From: a virus
Strand: one strand, 5' to 3'
Virus record (IMG/VR): IMGVR_UViG_3300043399_000297
Span: 180,023-244,022 of that record
DNA length: 64,000 nt
Below the pieces are notes generated by a model that ran no database searches, was not told the DNA's origin, and saw only the letters and a list, made by a program, of their open reading frames with translations. A program made the translations under genes and the position numbers. This document shows, one piece after another, positions 1 to 8,056 of this stretch (its first letter is position 1; every line of letters begins with the position of its first letter).

Positions 1-1
1 T

Positions 2-133
2 TATGATAATAATCTTAATCCTCCCGCCTGGATAGGCTTGCCTAGTGCTACTCCTGTACCCGATCCTAAGGATTCTAAGAACTTTTATGTTTGGTTCCCT
101 AGGCAAACTATTTTATCCGATAAAACACAGTAA
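2..133 (+). CDS. C-terminal end of a phage protein (partial)
   Basis: Only the last 43 codons are present; the gene begins upstream of the window. The tail is proline-rich (NPPAWIGLPSATPVPDP) and aromatic near the end (FYVWFPRQ). It is followed by a late-promoter box and a structural-type gene, so a virion protein is plausible. No family recognised. Confidence 0.6.
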   Translation, partial: YDNNLNPPAWIGLPSATPVPDPKDSKNFYVWFPRQTILSDKTQ

Positions 134-139
134 TAAATA
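132..139 (+). promoter_or_regulatory. T4-like late promoter box (AATAAATA)
   Basis: AATAAATA followed by C, 18 nt before the ATG at 158. It matches the T4 late -10 box TATAAATA at 7 of 8 positions, and recurs at similar spacing before other structural-type genes here. Confidence 0.55.
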
Positions 140-157
140 CATTATGGAATTATTAAT

Positions 158-1438
158 ATGAGTCAGATTAACACTAACGGCATCAACGTAAATTATCCAA
201 TACCCGGGAAAAACAATAGTTCTCAGGGGTTCCGTGATAACTTTACTCAAATAAAAACCAACTTGAATACTGCCAGTGCGGAAATCACTGACCTGCAAAA
301 CAAAGTTGTATTGAAAGCTGCACTAGATAATTCGACATTAAACAATGATATGGCTAATACATTGATTAGCAATTTATCGACTAGAGGATTTAGAGCTACT
401 ACATATAATTTAGGAAACGCTCTTTCAGGTACAGTGTTAGTCGATGTTAACAAAGCAGATGTGCATTATGGTACTGTCACTCAGGATGTTTTGTTACAAT
501 TTGGCAGTTGGGCTCCTACTAACACAGAAAGTAATGTTGTTGTAAGACTTACTATAGCTAATACTGATGCTACTGTGTCGTTGCCCAGTCAATGTGTAAG
601 TAGTAACAATAACTTTGGTGTAACTTTACTTGAGAATTATGCTAATGTTGCAAACACTGCAACATTGACTGCGCCCGCAAATACTCAAATACTTGAATAC
701 ACATTCAGCACTATTGATTGTGGTAATACTATTACAGTATCACCTATTAATAGACCATTCCAATCAACACAGATAGTAAATAGAAATCCTCCCCCGACTG
801 GGATTCCAGGCGACGTAACAGGTACTGTTAGTGTAGGGACCTCACAATCTCAACTATCAATTACAAATACTTATGCAAATGATGAGATATTAACGTCAAG
901 CACTAGCAGTATGTATATTGATATGCCCGTAACATTTACCGGCGAACTACTAGGCGGTATCACAGAAGATACTACTTACTATATCAATAATATTGTAAAT
1001 GGAAACACTTTTACTATCTCATCAACTGCGGGAGGCGGAAACGTAAATCTTTCTGCTGACAGTGGTAATATGTATTTAAACCCTGTCAGCTATATGTATG
1101 TATGCACTAACAATTTTTCAGCAAACATCGAAGAAAAAGATGTAATTAACACTTATTCAACCGGCAACATCATCAAACTGAGCAGCACAGTTGATCTAAC
1201 TGAAAACTCTCCGATCATCTTTACTGGAAATACTGATAGTGGAAATACTAATATTCTTGAGAATGAAGTTTATTATATCAAGACTATTAGTTCACCCAAC
1301 ATTACTATAAGTCAAAGTCGCTTTAATGGTATTGCAGGAACTGAATACGCAGTTGGTAATAAAACAAATGTAGACGCTGTAGCAACTGTATACGTTGGTC
1401 CTGACATTTGGAAAAGAATACAACTGAATAACTGGTAA
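158..1438 (+). CDS. Virion structural protein (tail/fibre-like)
   Basis: 426 aa, rich in Asn, Thr, Ser and Gly and predicted mostly beta, as in phage fibre and baseplate appendage proteins. The N-terminus (INVNYPIPGKNNSSQGFRDN, residues 8-27) is a recurring motif of structural proteins in marine T4-like phages, as I recall it. The middle has two copies of a segment of the type PITFTGxxxGGI/xSGNTxxxxxxYYI (near residues 255-285 and 350-380), suggesting repeated beta modules. No signal peptide or membrane segment. A late promoter box precedes it. Function inferred from composition and motif; the exact virion position is unknown. Confidence 0.55.
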   Translation: MSQINTNGINVNYPIPGKNNSSQGFRDNFTQIKTNLNTASAEITDLQNKVVLKAALDNSTLNNDMANTLISNLSTRGFRATTYNLGNALSGTVLVDVNKADVHYGTVTQDVLLQFGSWAPTNTESNVVVRLTIANTDATVSLPSQCVSSNNNFGVTLLENYANVANTATLTAPANTQILEYTFSTIDCGNTITVSPINRPFQSTQIVNRNPPPTGIPGDVTGTVSVGTSQSQLSITNTYANDEILTSSTSSMYIDMPVTFTGELLGGITEDTTYYINNIVNGNTFTISSTAGGGNVNLSADSGNMYLNPVSYMYVCTNNFSANIEEKDVINTYSTGNIIKLSSTVDLTENSPIIFTGNTDSGNTNILENEVYYIKTISSPNITISQSRFNGIAGTEYAVGNKTNVDAVATVYVGPDIWKRIQLNNW

Positions 1439-1439
1439 T

Positions 1440-1682
1440 ATGGAACATCCATTCATTGATAAATCTACGCTTGCTGACAAGTCACTAGAAGAATTGCAAG
1501 ATACCATATCTGGATTAATGAACAAATTGACTTTTGCATATCGAACTGGTAATGGTCCATTAATTCATCAATTACAGATGGTGATTGAAAGCTATAGAGG
1601 TCAATATTCTAAAAAGATGGATGAGATGTTCGCTAAGCAAAAACTAAACAATCAAATCAACATTCAGTCGGATAAATTATGA
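1440..1682 (+). CDS. Small helical hypothetical protein
   Basis: 80 aa, charged and predicted almost all alpha-helical, with a heptad-like segment KSLEELQDTISGLMNKL near residues 14-30. It starts one base after the upstream stop and its end overlaps the next start by ATGA, so it is translationally coupled. T4-like phages often carry small assembly or chaperone proteins beside structural genes; that role is only a possibility. Confidence 0.6.
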   Translation: MEHPFIDKSTLADKSLEELQDTISGLMNKLTFAYRTGNGPLIHQLQMVIESYRGQYSKKMDEMFAKQKLNNQINIQSDKL

Positions 1683-2230
1683 ACACTAGGATTGAACGAG
1701 ACTTCTATTTTCACGCTGCACTACACTTCAAAAAGGAGTTTTACGTTAATACCTATGACATTACGTTATCTATGCTCATAGATACAGACAGTGCAAGAGA
1801 ACAGCAAGTGGCTATGGACAGGATATTACATTATCTGAAATGTATATTCAGTGATTGTATCTTTGTTCACTGTTTAGATACTGAATCTATCAACAAATAC
1901 AAAATGGCGGGCATAAGAGTTTGTGAACTACCAGAAGAACCCTGGGACCAAGTTGTAGCAATGGTAGTTTTAAACAAGTTAAATGCTATAATGGAAAATA
2001 GAATACGTATTACTGATATGGTATTGGCTAGTGCGATGAGCGAGGGTGTTAGATATTCAATCGTCAGTGAAGAAGCAGAAAGTGTATTAGCTGGAAATAA
2101 CTGGTGGAATAACGCAAGTATGTCAATTACAAATGAGAATGGTTATCCTGGAGAGAACGTAGTCAAGTTATTTCACGAAGACGATTGGATTAGTTTGGGG
2201 TTATCCTGGAAAGAAATGGGTAAAACTTAA
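1679..2230 (+). CDS. Conserved phage hypothetical protein
   Basis: 183 aa, start overlapping the previous stop (ATGA). Alpha/beta mix without signal peptide or membrane segment; contains a Trp/Asn-rich stretch (NNWWNN, about residues 140-145) and an acidic C-terminal part ending GLSWKEMGKT. No catalytic motif recognised. Co-directional with the structural genes upstream; an early promoter starts right after it. Confidence 0.6.
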   Translation: MNTRIERDFYFHAALHFKKEFYVNTYDITLSMLIDTDSAREQQVAMDRILHYLKCIFSDCIFVHCLDTESINKYKMAGIRVCELPEEPWDQVVAMVVLNKLNAIMENRIRITDMVLASAMSEGVRYSIVSEEAESVLAGNNWWNNASMSITNENGYPGENVVKLFHEDDWISLGLSWKEMGKT

Positions 2231-2232
2231 TA

Positions 2233-2261
2233 TTGACATTATGTTAAGTTAGTGCTATCTT
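2233..2261 (+). promoter_or_regulatory. Sigma70-type promoter, extended -10
   Basis: TTGACA (2233-2238), 17-bp spacer, TATCTT (2256-2261) preceded by TGC (extended -10). The predicted transcription start falls at about 2268, which is the A of the next ATG, so the mRNA would have no leader. Confidence 0.7.
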
Positions 2262-2267
2262 GACACT

Positions 2268-2774
2268 ATGGAAAGAGACAAGTTCGGCCAAATCATATAT
2301 AATGAGAATGACTTAATAGACTTGTATCTATCCAATCCTGACATTAGCTTAAATAACGTTATCGTAAATAAAAAAATAGTATTCAATAATGAATTGTCAC
2401 TAGAAAATATACCGGAACTGATTGACTACCTGGTTAGTGATAGTAGCATTGAAGATTTTGATAAAGAATGTCAGAACAATTGGTTTCTTCCTGACGAATA
2501 CAAAACTTTTGATATTGCACAGTTTGTATTAGATCAATGCACTAATCAGGAAGAACTACAACGTGCTGGTGAAGAGTTATTGCTTTACCAAGAACGTGAT
2601 ATGTTTATGTTACTTAGATATCTAAAATACTTTGTAGATACGATGAGGAAACATAAAATAGTATGGGGAGTTGGGAGAGGCTCTAGCGTTAGTAGTTTTG
2701 TATTGTTTTTAATTGGTGTCCATAAGATTAATTCATTATACTATGACCTTTCTGTTGATGAGTTTTTAAAGTAA
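2268..2774 (+). CDS. DnaE (Pol III alpha)-like fragment protein
   Basis: 168 aa. The last third carries a sequence typical of the bacterial replicative polymerase DnaE palm: GVGRGSSVSSFVLFLIGV followed by a YDL...FL segment, compared with GPGRGSGAGSLVAYxLGIT...YDLLFERFLN in the family. The rest of DnaE (PHP domain, catalytic DxD, fingers) is absent, so it is not a polymerase by itself. The N-terminal two thirds is acidic and unrecognised. The start is the ATG immediately downstream of a strong promoter, with no room for a ribosome binding site. It may bind nucleotide or DNA, or mimic or interfere with host DnaE; function unknown. Confidence 0.6.
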   Translation: MERDKFGQIIYNENDLIDLYLSNPDISLNNVIVNKKIVFNNELSLENIPELIDYLVSDSSIEDFDKECQNNWFLPDEYKTFDIAQFVLDQCTNQEELQRAGEELLLYQERDMFMLLRYLKYFVDTMRKHKIVWGVGRGSSVSSFVLFLIGVHKINSLYYDLSVDEFLK

Positions 2775-2785
2775 GGTTTTCGCTG

Positions 2786-2793
2786 TATAAATA
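2786..2793 (+). promoter_or_regulatory. Late promoter, exact TATAAATA
   Basis: Exact T4 late consensus TATAAATA, 21 nt before the ATG at 2815, with an AAGGAG ribosome binding site between them. Confidence 0.75.
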
Positions 2794-2814
2794 AAAATGA
2801 CAAGGAGTTAATTT

Positions 2815-3291
2815 ATGGGTGTTTATAGATCAGCACAAGGAAAAACAATTGATATGGCAAGACTTGCTGCAATGAACGAAAGAGTTCGTGCGGTAGGTAA
2901 TATGAACGTCAACGCTAGAGGTGATACTATTGACAGTAACGGTAGAGTTGTCGTTCCTGTTACTAAAAAGGTAGGAGAAGCTTACCAAAAGACTGTAGCA
3001 AATAGAGCGGCAAATCTTCTCAAGAAGAAAAGAGAAGCTGCCGAAATTGCTGCTGCAAACAAGGCTCAGTCTACTAACCAACAAAAAGTTAAAAATGAAG
3101 TTATTGCTGAACCCGTAGAAGAAGAAATCGAATTATTGGAAGAGGAATTTGAATTAGAAAATGACGAAGATGCACTTGCTATCGAAGTATTGAAGGCCGA
3201 AGAAAACAAAAAGAACTTTGTCGTTAAGCCTGCAAGTGAAGCTCCTGACTTCTTTGATCCAAATATTGATGTAACTACTAAGAAAAAGTAA
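2815..3291 (+). CDS. Probable late virion-associated protein
   Basis: 158 aa with three zones: a basic N-terminal half (many Arg and Lys, residues 1-80), an Ala/Lys helix, and a strongly acidic stretch of Glu around residues 100-130. No membrane segment. It has an exact late promoter and AAGGAG ribosome binding site, so it is expressed late. The composition resembles head or scaffold accessory proteins, but no family is recognised. Confidence 0.55.
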   Translation: MGVYRSAQGKTIDMARLAAMNERVRAVGNMNVNARGDTIDSNGRVVVPVTKKVGEAYQKTVANRAANLLKKKREAAEIAAANKAQSTNQQKVKNEVIAEPVEEEIELLEEEFELENDEDALAIEVLKAEENKKNFVVKPASEAPDFFDPNIDVTTKKK

Positions 3292-3293
3292 AA

Positions 3294-3662
3294 ATGGCAA
3301 ATCAAATACACATTACAAAGCACAAGATTGAGAAGATTACTCCACTAAAGGATACTATTTTAGTTCACGGAATGGAGTTTAAAGAGCGTCTAAGTAGGGG
3401 TGGAATCATTCTTATGGACGACGATATGAAAAGCCAAGGCATTCGGCCAAGATGGGCGCAGGTCTACGCTGTTGGTCCGGATGTTACAGATATTAAAGTA
3501 GATGATTATATTATGATAGCACACGGTCGCTGGAGTCGTGGGATAGCAATTGAAGACGAAGACGGCGAGAAAACGATCCGTAAAGTAGATCCAAATGACA
3601 TTTTATTAATTAGTGATGAACCAGTAGAAGATTATACAATGAGTGATAAGGTTATTGCTTAA
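3294..3662 (+). CDS. GroES-like co-chaperonin
   Basis: 122 aa beta-rich protein with GroES-fold features: ITPLKDTILV at the N-terminus (cf. IRPLxDRVLV), a mobile-loop-like region with GGIILMDD (cf. GGIVLP), then VYAVGPDV and VDDYIMIAHG (cf. VxAVGxG and VGDxVxF). T4 gp31 and related phage co-chaperonins replace GroES on host GroEL to fold the capsid protein; the same role is inferred here. A DKTIR-type strand near the C-terminus and NDILLI match the last GroES strand. Three bases follow the upstream stop, so it shares the late transcript. Confidence 0.75.
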   Translation: MANQIHITKHKIEKITPLKDTILVHGMEFKERLSRGGIILMDDDMKSQGIRPRWAQVYAVGPDVTDIKVDDYIMIAHGRWSRGIAIEDEDGEKTIRKVDPNDILLISDEPVEDYTMSDKVIA

Positions 3663-3794
3663 ACGAATATTGAGAAACATTTCTAGTAGGGCCGTGAGCC
3701 GAGAATCACTATTTGTTTAAGACTTTAAAGTGAGAAAAAAATACCCATATTAGTAAAATTCCGTACTATGGTCACTTTAAATAATGGAAAAATT

Positions 3795-3965
3795 ATGAAA
3801 AATCAAACTAAAAAAGAAATAGTTGCTCTTGCTGCATTAATAGGTGCAGCAGGAGCAGCAACCTATATGTTCTTAAAGACATACAAATCCATTCGTGATT
3901 TGGAGAACATTGATCTTGACATTGGCGATGATAGTGTGTTATCTTCTCTTTTTAAGAAGGATTAA
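3795..3965 (+). CDS. Small membrane protein
   Basis: About 56 aa from the chosen ATG (a start 27 nt upstream at 3768 is also open). Lys-rich N-terminus followed by one hydrophobic Ala/Gly helix (EIVALAALIGAAGAATYMFL) and an acidic tail, so a single-pass membrane protein with N-in charge distribution. Located directly before the clamp loader gene (3 bases apart). Function unknown. Confidence 0.5.
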   Translation: MKNQTKKEIVALAALIGAAGAATYMFLKTYKSIRDLENIDLDIGDDSVLSSLFKKD

Positions 3966-3968
3966 TCA

Positions 3969-4892
3969 GTGAAGAATCGGTTGTGGGTTGAGAAATATCG
4001 CCCATCTAAAATAGATGATTATGTGTTTGTTGACGATAGACAAAAGAACACAGTTGAGCAGTGGATCAAAGACGAGTCTATTCCCCATCTATTGCTTTCA
4101 GGCGATCCCGGCACAGGTAAAACTACATTAGCTAAGGTTCTTATCAATGAACTTAATGTAGAAGACTTTGACGTTCTAGAAATCAATGCTAGTAGAGAAA
4201 ATGGCATTGACAACCTTAGAGAAAAAATCAATGGCTTTGTGCAGACTATGCCTTTCGGCAAGTTCAAGGTTGTTTTGTTAGACGAAGCTGACTATCTTAC
4301 TCAGCCAGCACAGGCAGCATTGCGTAATGATATGGAAGCATATCACGAAACAGTCAGATACATTTTAACTTGTAACTATCAGCACAAAATTATTCCTGCG
4401 TTGAAAAGTCGTTGTCACGAATTCCATATCGCAAAGCCCGATATCACGGAATACACAACTCGTGCCGCTACTGTTCTTATAAACGAAAACATTGAGTTTG
4501 ATCTAGATGACCTTGACACATATGTTCGTGCCTGTTATCCCGATCTAAGAAAGTGTTTGAATCAGTTACAGCAGAATAGCATCACTGGTTCTCTTGCCAA
4601 GCCACAGTCAACTGGTAGTGGCGAAGATGAACTATTGGTCGCTGCTACAGAATTGTTCAAGAGTGGTAAGATTCTTGAAGGTCGTCAGCAATTGTTACAA
4701 TATATCAGTCTATATCCAACTCGGGTAGAAGATGTGGTAAGATGGGCATATGACAATCTTGATCTTTGGGGTAAGACTCAAGAGAGCAAAGATGCTTCAA
4801 TTGTGATCATTCGCAATACGTTAGCAAACCTGCCCTTAGTAGGGATACCTGAAATAAGCATTGCGGCCATGATGGTTGAATTATGTAGCTAA
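3969..4892 (+). CDS. 44: Clamp loader large subunit (gp44-like AAA+ ATPase)
   Basis: 307 aa RFC-small-subunit-type AAA+ protein that loads the sliding clamp at primer ends. It starts WVEKYRPS, the signature of the family; Walker [10 protein letters not shown] at residues 45-53; Walker B VVLLDEAD near 101-108; sensor 1 YILTCNY; arginine-finger motif SRC near 148. Length fits T4 gp44 (319 aa). GTG start. The partner subunit (gp62-like) was not found in this window. The last 12 bp overlap the convergent endonuclease gene, which therefore sits at the very end of an essential gene. Confidence 0.92.
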   Translation: MKNRLWVEKYRPSKIDDYVFVDDRQKNTVEQWIKDESIPHLLLSGDPGTGKTTLAKVLINELNVEDFDVLEINASRENGIDNLREKINGFVQTMPFGKFKVVLLDEADYLTQPAQAALRNDMEAYHETVRYILTCNYQHKIIPALKSRCHEFHIAKPDITEYTTRAATVLINENIEFDLDDLDTYVRACYPDLRKCLNQLQQNSITGSLAKPQSTGSGEDELLVAATELFKSGKILEGRQQLLQYISLYPTRVEDVVRWAYDNLDLWGKTQESKDASIVIIRNTLANLPLVGIPEISIAAMMVELCS

Positions 4893-5552
4893 TTCCCAAC
4901 CCTTGACTGATTTGTAATATTTTGTGCGGTTGACCAAATTATAAATATTACTGGCTGAGGCACTGATGTAATTACAGAAATCGTATTTTGTCATGGTAAC
5001 TACTTCTTGAGTTTCTTTGTTTCTAAATGAATATAAAGTGTGATCATATTGGTGGTTACCGGCACCTGTTCTATTTCTACTTCTAGTCGCTCGTACTTCC
5101 GGAGAACTCATACGCTTCTTAAACGCCTCACGACTTTTTTGGCTTTTTGCAGGGTGTCTTTCACCCAAAGACAGCATTCTCTCGGATTGCAGTGTTCGGT
5201 ATTTTTCTAATTTGTTGTGACTGTTCTCGCCTGATATTCTTAGAATATGCTCTTCGGTATGCTTATATCCGCTACATCCGTCTCCACCGTCGGTGAGATT
5301 TCGTAGTATGCCGGTGTCATTATCTACTCTACCGTACCATCGTATCATCCGTCTTTCTAACGCAAACGCTCCGGTTTCGGTGAGATTTTGTTCAAGAAAT
5401 ACAATTCTTGAAAGGTCATCTGGAACCTTAAGTTTTCCGTGATTAGCAAACGCTCGGTTCCCGTTGCCTTTTCCTATGTAATAAGGGGTTCCTGCTTTAG
5501 CTGTAGTTGAGTCATTTTTTCGTAGATATGCGTAGACATAATAAATATTCAT
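4881..5552 (-). CDS. GIY-YIG homing endonuclease
   Basis: 223 aa. N-terminal GIY-YIG nuclease domain: YVYAYLRK (residues 5-12) and TPYYIGKG (about 23-30), catalytic-type Arg/Glu further on ([14 protein letters not shown]) and the conserved TDGGDG. The C-terminal half has basic NUMOD-like DNA-binding segments ([22 protein letters not shown] end). The AAGGAG ribosome binding site and start follow a late promoter and a two-hairpin leader shared with three other endonuclease genes here. Its 3' end overlaps the clamp loader gene by 12 bp in the opposite direction. Closely similar to the gene at 27271. Confidence 0.88.
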   Translation of the reverse strand: MNIYYVYAYLRKNDSTTAKAGTPYYIGKGNGNRAFANHGKLKVPDDLSRIVFLEQNLTETGAFALERRMIRWYGRVDNDTGILRNLTDGGDGCSGYKHTEEHILRISGENSHNKLEKYRTLQSERMLSLGERHPAKSQKSREAFKKRMSSPEVRATRSRNRTGAGNHQYDHTLYSFRNKETQEVVTMTKYDFCNYISASASNIYNLVNRTKYYKSVKGWELAT

Positions 5553-5610
5553 GCTGATTCTCCTTAACAGAATTAGAGTGAGTAGGAATGCCAGTTCCGT
5601 GACTCACAAC
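5553..5610 (-). promoter_or_regulatory. Conserved two-hairpin mRNA leader, copy A
   Basis: Between the late promoter (5611-5618, minus strand) and the ATG. Hairpin I pairs GTGAGT with ACTCAC, with an inner GGAA/TTCC stem and CTGGCA loop; hairpin II pairs ATTCT with AGAAT around the Shine-Dalgarno. Same architecture as the leaders near 18374, 27923 and 53654. Confidence 0.6.
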
Positions 5611-5618
5611 TATTTATA
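5611..5618 (-). promoter_or_regulatory. Late promoter TATAAATA (minus strand)
   Basis: Exact late consensus on the minus strand. The predicted start site lies at the foot of leader hairpin I of the GIY-YIG gene. Confidence 0.7.
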
Positions 5619-5643
5619 CTAGGAGGTTATTATCCGTTACTTA

Positions 5644-5946
5644 TTGATTAGTTTCCTCAGAAAGATGGGTGGACAGATTGACGAAATGGTCAGTGTTGGC
5701 AAAAGAGTTCGTGATAGTGATAAGATCAATGCTAATGTCATTCTTGACTTTGCTGATAAAAAGATTATTAAGTGTATCATTGAGGGCAATGAACACGACT
5801 CTACCTTTGAGCAACTAAGAGATTATTATTATAAGGTCTATCCTAACTTAATTGATCAGTTAGAGCGTGAGGCTAATATTACTGCAATGCAAGAGCAGCC
5901 AATGAATAGACAGCAGCGTAGAGCGCAAGAAAGTAAAAAGAAGTAA
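5644..5946 (+). CDS. Hypothetical phage protein
   Basis: 100 aa if the TTG at 5644 is used; an ATG at 5665 would give 93 aa and neither has an ideal ribosome binding site (AGGAGG lies at 5621). Mixed alpha/beta, with a basic helical C-terminus (NRQQRRAQESKKK), often seen in nucleic-acid-binding phage proteins. It lies between two minus-strand genes and ends inside a terminator hairpin. Confidence 0.55.
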   Translation: MISFLRKMGGQIDEMVSVGKRVRDSDKINANVILDFADKKIIKCIIEGNEHDSTFEQLRDYYYKVYPNLIDQLEREANITAMQEQPMNRQQRRAQESKKK

Positions 5947-5970
5947 ATGGGGCTTTCGCCCCATTTACTT
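5941..5970. terminator. Bidirectional terminator hairpin
   Basis: Perfect 13-bp stem AAGTAAATGGGGC / GCCCCATTTACTT with a TTTC loop. It sits between two convergent genes and contains both stop codons; the AT-rich ends give U-rich tails in both directions. Confidence 0.8.
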
Positions 5971-6773
5971 TATGAATACATATTCAATATGTGTTCAATA
6001 ATTTCGTGACGCCTAATATCCTTATTAGTAAATTCACAAGATACCATACCTGGCACACGATACTCTATAATTTTAGATTTCAAATCTAATAATCCGTTGT
6101 CGGGAGTTTTTCTGTCGGTTTGTTCAACGTCGCCAGTAATGACAATCTTACTGCCCTCACCAATTCTTGTCATTAGCATTTTCATCTGACTAGGCGTTGC
6201 ATTCTGGGCTTCATCCAGAATAATCCAACTGTGCTTAAAGTTACGGCCTCTGCAAAAGGCTAGTGGGGTTATTTCAATAACTTGTTCATCTATCATATAC
6301 TCCAATTCTTTAGTTGAGTAAAACTCTTTCAAAACATCAAACAATGGTCTGACCCACGGTTCCATCTTTGAGTTCAAGTCGCCGGGTAAGAACCCGTGCT
6401 TTTCATCATCAACAGCAACCGCGGGTCTTGTTAGTAGAATCTTGTCACACTGACCACTACGCATAGCTTGAATTGCTGCAAGCATTGCAAGATATGTTTT
6501 ACCAGTTCCCGCAGGGCCACTCACCACGACTATATCTGTGTCAGGGTCAGTTAATGCGATTATATATTTTTCCTGATTTACCGATTGCGGTATTAGTTCG
6601 ATGGACTTTTTGGTCCTCTTGGGACTGGCTTGATTGAAGTCAATTGTCTTTGATTCATTACTATAGAAAGGTTTACTTTCATAATCTTTTTTCTGTGTGT
6701 ATCGTGTGTCTTTTCTTAGTGCGCTTGTTTTTCTCTTTGTCAAGTATGGTCTCCTGATACCGTTTGAAAGCAT
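5970..6773 (-). CDS. phoH: PhoH-like ATPase
   Basis: 267 aa. Basic N-terminal extension of about 60 residues, then the PhoH P-loop ATPase: Walker A GPAGTGKT at residues 86-93, LLTRPAVAV, GFLPGDL, Walker B IILDEAQN and sensor VITGD. PhoH is very common in marine phages; in bacteria it is often phosphate-regulated and acts in RNA metabolism, but the phage role is unsettled. A weak GAGAG ribosome binding site precedes the ATG. It shares a divergent intergenic region with the late gene at 6908. Confidence 0.9.
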   Translation of the reverse strand: MLSNGIRRPYLTKRKTSALRKDTRYTQKKDYESKPFYSNESKTIDFNQASPKRTKKSIELIPQSVNQEKYIIALTDPDTDIVVVSGPAGTGKTYLAMLAAIQAMRSGQCDKILLTRPAVAVDDEKHGFLPGDLNSKMEPWVRPLFDVLKEFYSTKELEYMIDEQVIEITPLAFCRGRNFKHSWIILDEAQNATPSQMKMLMTRIGEGSKIVITGDVEQTDRKTPDNGLLDLKSKIIEYRVPGMVSCEFTNKDIRRHEIIEHILNMYS

Positions 6774-6841
6774 TTGCTCTCAAACTTACTTAGATAGGGG
6801 ATAATGAGTAAACTATGAGTATGTGAAAAATAGTTTCCTAT

Positions 6842-6849
6842 GATAAATA
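6842..6849 (+). promoter_or_regulatory. Late promoter box GATAAATA
   Basis: GATAAATA in the divergent intergenic region, 58 nt before the ATG at 6908. A second identical box lies at 6895. Confidence 0.55.
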
Positions 6850-6894
6850 TAAAGCTTATTGCTAAAGTTGTTTCCTTCTTATTATAGCTGGAGA

Positions 6895-6902
6895 GATAAA
6901 TA
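6895..6902 (+). promoter_or_regulatory. Late promoter box GATAAATA abutting a start codon
   Basis: The box ends 5 nt before the ATG at 6908, so its predicted transcript would start at or within the start codon (leaderless). A GGAGAG ribosome binding site overlaps the box and would serve transcripts from 6842. Confidence 0.55.
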
Positions 6903-6907
6903 CATAT

Positions 6908-7528
6908 ATGACTACTTTACCAGCAGATAAATTCTTTAACGATATTGACTTCGTTTCTATTGTAGATACTATCAAGGGTGTCTATATGAGCGACGGATCT
7001 ATGTCCACATTACTCGATTTTGAACGAGTATTAGATGAAGCCGACTTGTATGCCTTTAAAAATTGGATCGTCGGTGAATTAGTTGATGGTCCAGTTATCG
7101 GACGATACAATTGCAAATGCACATTCATGTGGCCATACAAGTTAATGCCAGACCCTAGAGGGGCATTACGTTTGGTAAACATAGGGTGCAAAGTTACATT
7201 TGGTAAAGGTAAAATCAAAGTTCCCGTTCAAGTTAAAGACTATGAAGACTTTGAGCCCGGTACAAGATATCCTAAGTGGAAAGAACATAAAGTTTGGTTC
7301 ATAGAGATTGTAGTACCTGCTGACTTAATGGATGACATTAAAGAAGGTTCTATTGATCTTGCTGACCAGTCTATTGACTTAAGTGAAATTGAAGACGCAT
7401 ACGATGAAGACCTAGACGATTCAACTAAAGAAGATGCAGGATCAGACACACAAGCAGAAGAAAATCAGCCACTAGGCGGAGCTCCTGGTGAAATGGCAGC
7501 GCCCGGTCCAGAAATGGGGATGATGTAA
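6908..7528 (+). CDS. Conserved hypothetical late protein
   Basis: 206 aa. Well-ordered beta-rich first 140 residues (for example KVWFIEIVVP), then an acidic low-complexity tail ending in a Pro/Gly/Met-rich segment (GGAPGEMAAPGPEMGMM). Two late promoter boxes lie upstream, so it is a late product and probably virion-related. It is followed one base later by the next gene. No known family recognised. Confidence 0.6.
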   Translation: MTTLPADKFFNDIDFVSIVDTIKGVYMSDGSMSTLLDFERVLDEADLYAFKNWIVGELVDGPVIGRYNCKCTFMWPYKLMPDPRGALRLVNIGCKVTFGKGKIKVPVQVKDYEDFEPGTRYPKWKEHKVWFIEIVVPADLMDDIKEGSIDLADQSIDLSEIEDAYDEDLDDSTKEDAGSDTQAEENQPLGGAPGEMAAPGPEMGMM

Positions 7529-7529
7529 T

Positions 7530-8054
7530 ATGAGCCTAGATTACATGGACCTTGAAGGTCAACTTAAAGACACTATTACAGTTGATGAGTATGCTGCTAA
7601 GATGGGTGAAGACAAAGATATTATCACCATAACATTTACTACTAATTCAAAATTAGCAGCAGAAGATTTAGTAACTTGGTTTGAATTGGGATATAAATTT
7701 GTTTTAGATGCAAGCGTCAGCGATGGTGAAATCGAACCCGGACAATGGTTAGTATTTGTTGAAATCAAACGTAGAAGTAAAGCTCCAGAACAAATAATTA
7801 GTTTGTTGACGGACCTAGAAACATTAACTGGTTATAAACTCAAAGATTGGAATATAATCATTGATGATGAAGAATATGACGCAGATGAGCATTTACTTCA
7901 TCAAACTATGATATTAAATCCAAACGAATACAAAAAAGATGATGAAGTAGAAGAAGAACTTAATGAGTTCAGAACAATTGCCGGACTAGATGTAGAATCG
8001 GTATACGAAGATGATGGACTTATTCAAAATATGAAAGAAATAGCGGGAATATAA
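7530..8054 (+). CDS. Conserved hypothetical late protein, acidic
   Basis: 174 aa, strongly acidic (Asp and Glu throughout, especially the C-terminal third). Contains TWFELGYKFVLD and WNIIIDDEEYDADE. No signal peptide or membrane segment. Co-transcribed with the preceding gene (1-bp gap) and the holin that follows (2-bp gap). Function unknown. Confidence 0.6.
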   Translation: MSLDYMDLEGQLKDTITVDEYAAKMGEDKDIITITFTTNSKLAAEDLVTWFELGYKFVLDASVSDGEIEPGQWLVFVEIKRRSKAPEQIISLLTDLETLTGYKLKDWNIIIDDEEYDADEHLLHQTMILNPNEYKKDDEVEEELNEFRTIAGLDVESVYEDDGLIQNMKEIAGI

Positions 8055-8056
8055 TT

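Noticed and set aside
4940-4947. TATAAATA on the plus strand inside the GIY-YIG gene
   Set aside because: No plus-strand gene starts downstream within a useful distance; taken as chance.
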